Shown here piece after piece: positions 63,111-64,000 of a stretch of 64,000 bases of DNA; the stretch's first letter is position 1, and each line of letters starts with the position of its first letter. This DNA comes from Corydoras sp. C115 (Eukaryota; Chordata; Actinopteri; Siluriformes; Callichthyidae). The stretch spans positions 696,501-760,500 of the forward strand of contig JAFMOC010000190.1 in the NCBI GenBank assembly GCA_019802505.1, read 5' to 3'. Below the pieces are notes generated by a model. It saw only the letters and a list, made by a program, of their open reading frames with translations. It was not told the origin of the DNA and made no database searches. The position numbers and the translations under genes were made by a program.

Positions 63111-64000
63111 CATCAAGCCCTTAAATAAGCTTGCAGAGTTTCAGTTCGGCATAACATTATTTTGCACGCGCTCCTTCTGCTTGTTTGTTTCCTTTTTAAA
63201 AGAACTCTAAAAGAGTGCCTCATGTTTTGATTTTCCTTTTTTGACTGTTTGGCTATCCTGCACGTGGGAACTTGGTGAGCACAGCATCGTGATCGTGGGT
63301 GGCCACAGGTGCCATTGCGCCATTGTGAGGGCATGCTGTAAACCACAACAAAAATCCACCATCTGTGCTTCCAATTCATATTACCTAGTTCAATTGCAGA
63401 GGAACGGCTAGGGTGAAACATCTTTGGATTTCTGCCTCTTTCTTTATGTCTACATTGACTTTGTGTCTGATATAAATATTTATTTAAAAAATATAATATA
63501 CAGAAGCCTGATATTATTCATAAGCGATGGCTGTGGCTGTGCCATACAGTGTGGTGAGAATGGGACTTTTTGTTTTAGAATTTTGTTCAAATTAAATATT
63601 ATTAGTTTGCACTACTGATTGGCTAGGGCTGAGCATTTTAGCCCACCTTGTGCTTTCTCTGGACAAGGTCTGTTCATGTTGACTTCTGCATTTTATCGGT
63701 TTTGCTTCTGGATCATTGTTCCATTGTTTTTATTATATATTATTTATTTTATTTTATTATGATCACGTAATGTAACTGAACCCTAACCTGACCAACTGAA
63801 TCAACACCACATTTAACCCCACCTCTGGTCAGGCAGTATGTGTGTGTGCTGTGTTTTATGGGTGTGACAGTTAATATTTTTCTCTATAGAGATGTAAAAC
63901 TAACTGTTTCCTAATTCTGTAAAGCAAATTTTGTTAATCTCATACACATAAATATTTATATCATGATTACACTAGAAGTGTACTAGAACTATGAAGACAT
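63111..64000. other. no gene recognised
   Basis: Mixed-composition sequence with short open frames. The 102-codon minus-strand frame at 63113-63421 has no family features. Confidence 0.4.

Overview
The window looks like a stretch of teleost fish chromosome, most likely an otophysan and possibly a catfish. The evidence is spliced vertebrate genes, many Mermaid-like tRNA-derived SINEs, abundant Tc1/mariner and hAT elements, L2 and L1 LINEs and gypsy retrotransposons. The order is inferred from the SINE type only, with moderate confidence. No prokaryotic gene, operon or CRISPR array is present.

Host genes are few. At the left end, on the minus strand, lie the first two coding exons of gtpbp1 (2698-2889 and 956-1067); the rest of the gene is beyond base 1. 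A complete four-exon prototype galectin (17362-23459, plus strand) is intact and has all the usual sugar-binding residues. At 60787-60909 on the minus strand is what looks like the last coding exon of a gene I cannot name, whose upstream exons would lie past the right end. Human GTPBP1 and LGALS1/LGALS2 share chromosome band 22q13.1, so the first two genes probably mark a conserved neighbourhood.

The rest is layered mobile DNA. 1-13.7 kb: SINEs, two hAT-like elements in tandem, a decayed but end-to-end Tc1 element and a TA-flanked MITE. 13.9-16.6 kb: a GC-rich non-autonomous LTR element. 19-25 kb: repeats in galectin intron 2 and downstream. 27-33 kb: gypsy pol remnant, a near-intact Tc1 transposon in a TA microsatellite, pieces of one L1, and two hairpins. 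33.8-39.7 kb: a 6-kb inverted repeat carrying L1 ORF1 sequence. 40.4-46.1 kb: L2 split by a chimeric LTR element. 46.5-51.9 kb: hAT elements, one hosting an L2 and a solo LTR. 53.4-59.1 kb: two more GC-rich LTR elements, one with both LTRs.

The most unusual material is the GC-rich LTR family. Copies near 16.6-13.9, 40.5-43.4, 55.3-53.9 and 59.1-56.7 kb share a leader of 56-bp tandem units (best read in the first three), gag-like and/or proline/serine-rich repeat sequence, and no pol of their own. One copy is joined to the integrase and 3' LTR of a different gypsy element. I found no previously undescribed enzymatic or defence system. The novelty, if any, lies in the structure of this element family and the large inverted duplication.
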